This document shows, in pieces, positions 61,879-64,000 of a stretch of DNA of 64,000 nucleotides. The translations under genes were made by a program, and so were the position numbers. The first letter of the stretch is position 1. Each line of letters opens with the position of its first letter. This DNA is from an uncultured Bacteroidota bacterium (GTDB lineage: Bacteria; Bacteroidota; Bacteroidia; Bacteroidales; P3): assembly GCA_902790215.1 (NCBI GenBank), contig CADAQX010000017.1, positions 18,626 to 82,625 of the forward strand. Reading direction: 5' to 3'. The notes beneath the pieces are model-generated. The model was given only the letters and a program-made list of their open reading frames with translations. It did not search any database and was not told where the DNA came from.

Positions 61879-61951
61879 TTGAAGTTGAAAGTTGAGAATT
61901 ATCCAAGTGCGGCAGCAACTTTCGACTCTCATTTTTCAACTTTCAATTTAG
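61879..61951. repeat. AGTTGAAAGTTGAGAATT / TTCAACTTTCAATT tract
   Basis: Complementary left and right arms around a 25-base unique middle (CAAGTGCGGCAGCAACTTTC), the same family as 29843-30108. Confidence 0.65.
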
Positions 61952-62024
61952 AAGCGGCAATACAAATTTTTCGGACTTTCTGCGTTACTGAGGCTGTATG
62001 AAATAACAATAGTGGTTTCTATCC

Positions 62025-62393
62025 ATGCCGTTGCACAAATATATCCTGTTGTCTGTTGCTTTGCTCTCGTTTGTGACAGAGGTGCGAGCCCAGATACAGC
62101 CGACGTGCACAGTCTCCATCACGGTGGCCGACACCATATTTGTGCCCGACCCCTCCTCTGCCGGGTAATAGGTCTCGGTAGGCTGTAGCGATACCCTCCG
62201 CTTAAGCCTTACCACCCTTTTCAACCAGGCCAACCTCTTCCACTGGCAGCAGCCGGGCTTTGTGCGTTCTCACACGGCGGTTGACACGAGAGACTCCTAT
62301 ATCACCCCCAAGGGGATAACATTGTACATTGCGCAGCGCGATGATTATCTGGAGCATCAGAACGCGTCCCGACAGGAACGCGACATAATATAA
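62025..62393 (+). pseudogene. Broken copy of the secreted repeat-protein gene
   Basis: ATG 62025 opens with a signal peptide (to VRAQ) and QPTCTVSITVADTIF. The frame then meets TAA and TAG in tandem at 62166-62171 but, in the same frame, continues with recognisable homology (TTLFNQANLFHWQQPGFVRSHT) until a stop at 62391. It matches the next gene's N-terminal residues (TAYFQSANLFRWRKPGYVRSCT). The homology stops near residue 100 of the intact gene. It is a truncated, decayed paralogue, probably created by duplication of the neighbour's 5' part. Confidence 0.8.
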
Positions 62394-62636
62394 AAATAGA
62401 CAAAACTATCCATAATCACTTTGCCAAAGTGCATAGGAACACAATTTTCTTTCCATTTCCTCGTTATCACACTCAAACGGATAAACGTTATACCCATTAA
62501 TGCTATGTCAAACAAAAGTATGAAGTATAGACTATTGCGATATGCGAACATGTCCGACGATTTGACTGGGGGTGGTATATGCGTATCTGTACGTGATTCA
62601 GAATGTTGTCGTCCAATAAACCACAATAACATCCTT
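62394..62636. other. Gap before the secreted repeat protein
   Basis: AT-rich with no promoter box or repeat arms I can identify. An in-frame run from ATG 62505 joins the next gene, but it is basic and unlike a signal sequence, so I treat it as non-coding. Confidence 0.4.
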
Positions 62637-64000
62637 ATGCATCACAGATATTTAGTCATAACGTTGCTCCTGATGTTGCCCTTCTGGGCAAAAGGGCAGA
62701 ACTATCAGCCCTGTAGTACATCGATTGTTGTGGCCGATACTGTGGTGATGGAAGACTCGGTGCGTTTTCATCTGCTCCCTTTCGACGATGTGGACAGTGT
62801 GCTATGGGCTCCTGATTCCCTCTTCGCCAATCCCCGTGCCGTCGAGCAATGGATTACTCTGCCCTTTGATTCTTCGGTCCAAGTCTATCTCACTGCCTAT
62901 TTCCAGTCGGCTAACCTGTTCCGATGGCGTAAGCCAGGCTATGTGCGTTCCTGTACAGGCTATAATTATATCGAATCGCCGGCCGATGGCGACCTTTGCC
63001 AGCCCCGCAGCATCAGCATGGCTTCCGACCCTTCGGCGCTCTGTCCCGACTTTCCGTCCAACAATTACGGGAACAATATCATTATCAGTACTGATACGCT
63101 CCGTGTCTATGGCGACTCGTTGCCTGCTTTCTACAACTTCGACTCCGCTCAGGGCTCAATCTTGCCATTTATTACCGACCATTTGCGGCGAATTCCCTAC
63201 GATAGTGCCTATATACCTTTCTATGTGGATACCGTCGATATGTGGGATCCTTCCCGCAGCCACACTCATATCCTCTACATGAATCACTTCCGCCTCGTCT
63301 ATGGCAACGAACCTCAGGCCGCGTTGCCCACCATTGTCTTCACAGTCCATATTGACGACACCGCGCATCATTTCTTCCGCGAGGGCTGTAATATTCCTTT
63401 GTGCGACACCACCCTCATCTATTATGGCTCAATCGAATTTCCCCGTCCAGGAATTCCTCCGAGCCAGAGCCTCAACGCAGCCTACTATTTCAATATGGTG
63501 CCCCGACCTCACGGCAGGGCTATTTTCCGTTTCTACGAAACACCCACCAACTATTACAATACGCTCTCTTCCATCCAGATCAACCGCATCGAAATGCGAG
63601 GTTTCTGCCATCCTACCGACAGCCTTATGCTCATCGCCCCGCATCCGGGCTGCCTGGTGCGCGACACTCAGTATTGTGCCGTCTGCCGCAGCCAATTACC
63701 CTACACTTGGTTCGGACGCACTTTCGACTCGGATGCTTTCGATTCCATAACTGTTACCACCTCTCTCTGCGACTCGGTTCACTACCTCAGTCTTTCAGTA
63801 CACTTCGACGACACACTTGCTCTCTACGATACCGTGGTGCAGAATTCCTTGCCGTGGACCGCCTACGGCCACACTTTCGACAGCACCGGTCGCTACGAGC
63901 TGCTCCTTTCCGGCACATGGCCAGACTGTGACACACTGCTTTACTATAACCTCACCGTCATCGACAATGTCTTCGACACGACACTCACCTACATCTGTCC
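62637..64000 (+). CDS. Secreted repeat protein with CWG/GCD-type beta domains (3' partial)
   Basis: About 455 residues are visible from MHHRYLV; the frame is open to the window's end. It has a signal peptide (to AKGQ), a beta-rich N-terminal domain with several Cys, and, in the visible part near 365-455, two units built on a W-x-x-x-G-x-T/F-D-x-x-G/D pattern (YTWFGRTFDSDAF and LPWTAYGHTFDSTGRYEL), each closing with C-D-S or C-D-T followed by LxVT. Repeats of this kind are common in surface proteins exported by T9SS, and a sorting domain may lie beyond the window. A decayed copy of its 5' end lies just upstream. Confidence 0.7.
   Translation, partial: MHHRYLVITLLLMLPFWAKGQNYQPCSTSIVVADTVVMEDSVRFHLLPFDDVDSVLWAPDSLFANPRAVEQWITLPFDSSVQVYLTAYFQSANLFRWRKPGYVRSCTGYNYIESPADGDLCQPRSISMASDPSALCPDFPSNNYGNNIIISTDTLRVYGDSLPAFYNFDSAQGSILPFITDHLRRIPYDSAYIPFYVDTVDMWDPSRSHTHILYMNHFRLVYGNEPQAALPTIVFTVHIDDTAHHFFREGCNIPLCDTTLIYYGSIEFPRPGIPPSQSLNAAYYFNMVPRPHGRAIFRFYETPTNYYNTLSSIQINRIEMRGFCHPTDSLMLIAPHPGCLVRDTQYCAVCRSQLPYTWFGRTFDSDAFDSITVTTSLCDSVHYLSLSVHFDDTLALYDTVVQNSLPWTAYGHTFDSTGRYELLLSGTWPDCDTLLYYNLTVIDNVFDTTLTYIC

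Noticed and set aside
62357-62632. Minus-strand 91-codon frame before the secreted repeat protein
   Set aside because: No family motif, no promoter, and it overlaps the pseudogene end; it is most likely chance in AT-rich DNA.
62505-62637. In-frame upstream extension of the last gene from ATG 62505
   Set aside because: The extension is basic and Cys-rich with no signal character. The MHHRYLV start gives a proper signal peptide.

Overview
The window looks like chromosome from a member of the order Bacteroidales with a type IX secretion system (T9SS); genus cannot be read from sequence alone. The signs are TAnnTTTG promoter elements ahead of many genes, large secreted proteins ending in T9SS sorting domains, a PorD-like protein, a SusC/TonB-type receptor ending in Phe, a C10 (streptopain-like) protease, a fimbrillin/FISUMP-like lipoprotein, a split MtaB/queA/truB/uppP/ftsX housekeeping set, and a biotin-dependent methylmalonyl-CoA decarboxylase operon typical of propionate-forming Bacteroidales. 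No rRNA, tRNA, transposase, integrase or CRISPR was seen.

Layout. 1-4126: end of a huge secreted FN3/jelly-roll protein with a T9SS tail. 4216-9508: an AT-rich island (AAA ATPase, small TOPRIM-like protein, HD plus Hsp90-like ATPase protein) inserted at the 3' end of an M16 peptidase gene. The displaced, about 93 percent identical old 3' end of that gene lies at the far side of the island. 9509-13398: the M16 protein and a TonB-dependent receptor. 13507-20002: MORN-like protein, mtaB, and a PurF-like / helical protein / elbB unit. 20582-24270: DUF805, pepE, four-helix protein, gyrB. 24497-32449: alpha-2-macroglobulin-like giant, PorD-like, aminotransferase. 33074-38251: lipoprotein, C10 protease, ybaK, and an ECF sigma factor with a membrane partner carrying a gliding-type C-terminal domain. 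38488-42767: ABC-F, rarA, queA. 43125-46850: structured leader or ncRNA, a 59-residue ORF, FISUMP-like lipoprotein and a porin, apparently placed inside a truB-queA neighbourhood. 46847-52318: truB, uppP, DUF3098, ftsX, dnaN, lipoprotein, dapD. 52586-55859: secreted protein and dxs. 56433-61794: mce, mmdA, Cys-rich lipoprotein, OadG-like, biotin carrier, beta subunit. 62025-64000: a broken and an intact copy of a secreted repeat protein, the latter running off the window.

Two layers of repeats overlie the genes. One is a dispersed element of about 260-290 bp (three copies: 20125, 32644, 55907). The other is a set of degenerate short-period repeats (TTGATTGC-like, GTTGATAT-like, GAAAGTTGA-like, TTAATTCG-like) that fill many gaps as inverted arms. 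The same short-period repeats occur in frame inside two proteins, the TonB receptor and the sigma-factor partner.

The best candidate for an undescribed system is the 4549-9423 three-gene island. Its architecture (overlapping ATPase/nuclease-like pair plus an HD-GHKL protein), foreign composition and site of insertion fit an anti-phage or conflict module. That function is inference, not shown by the sequence.
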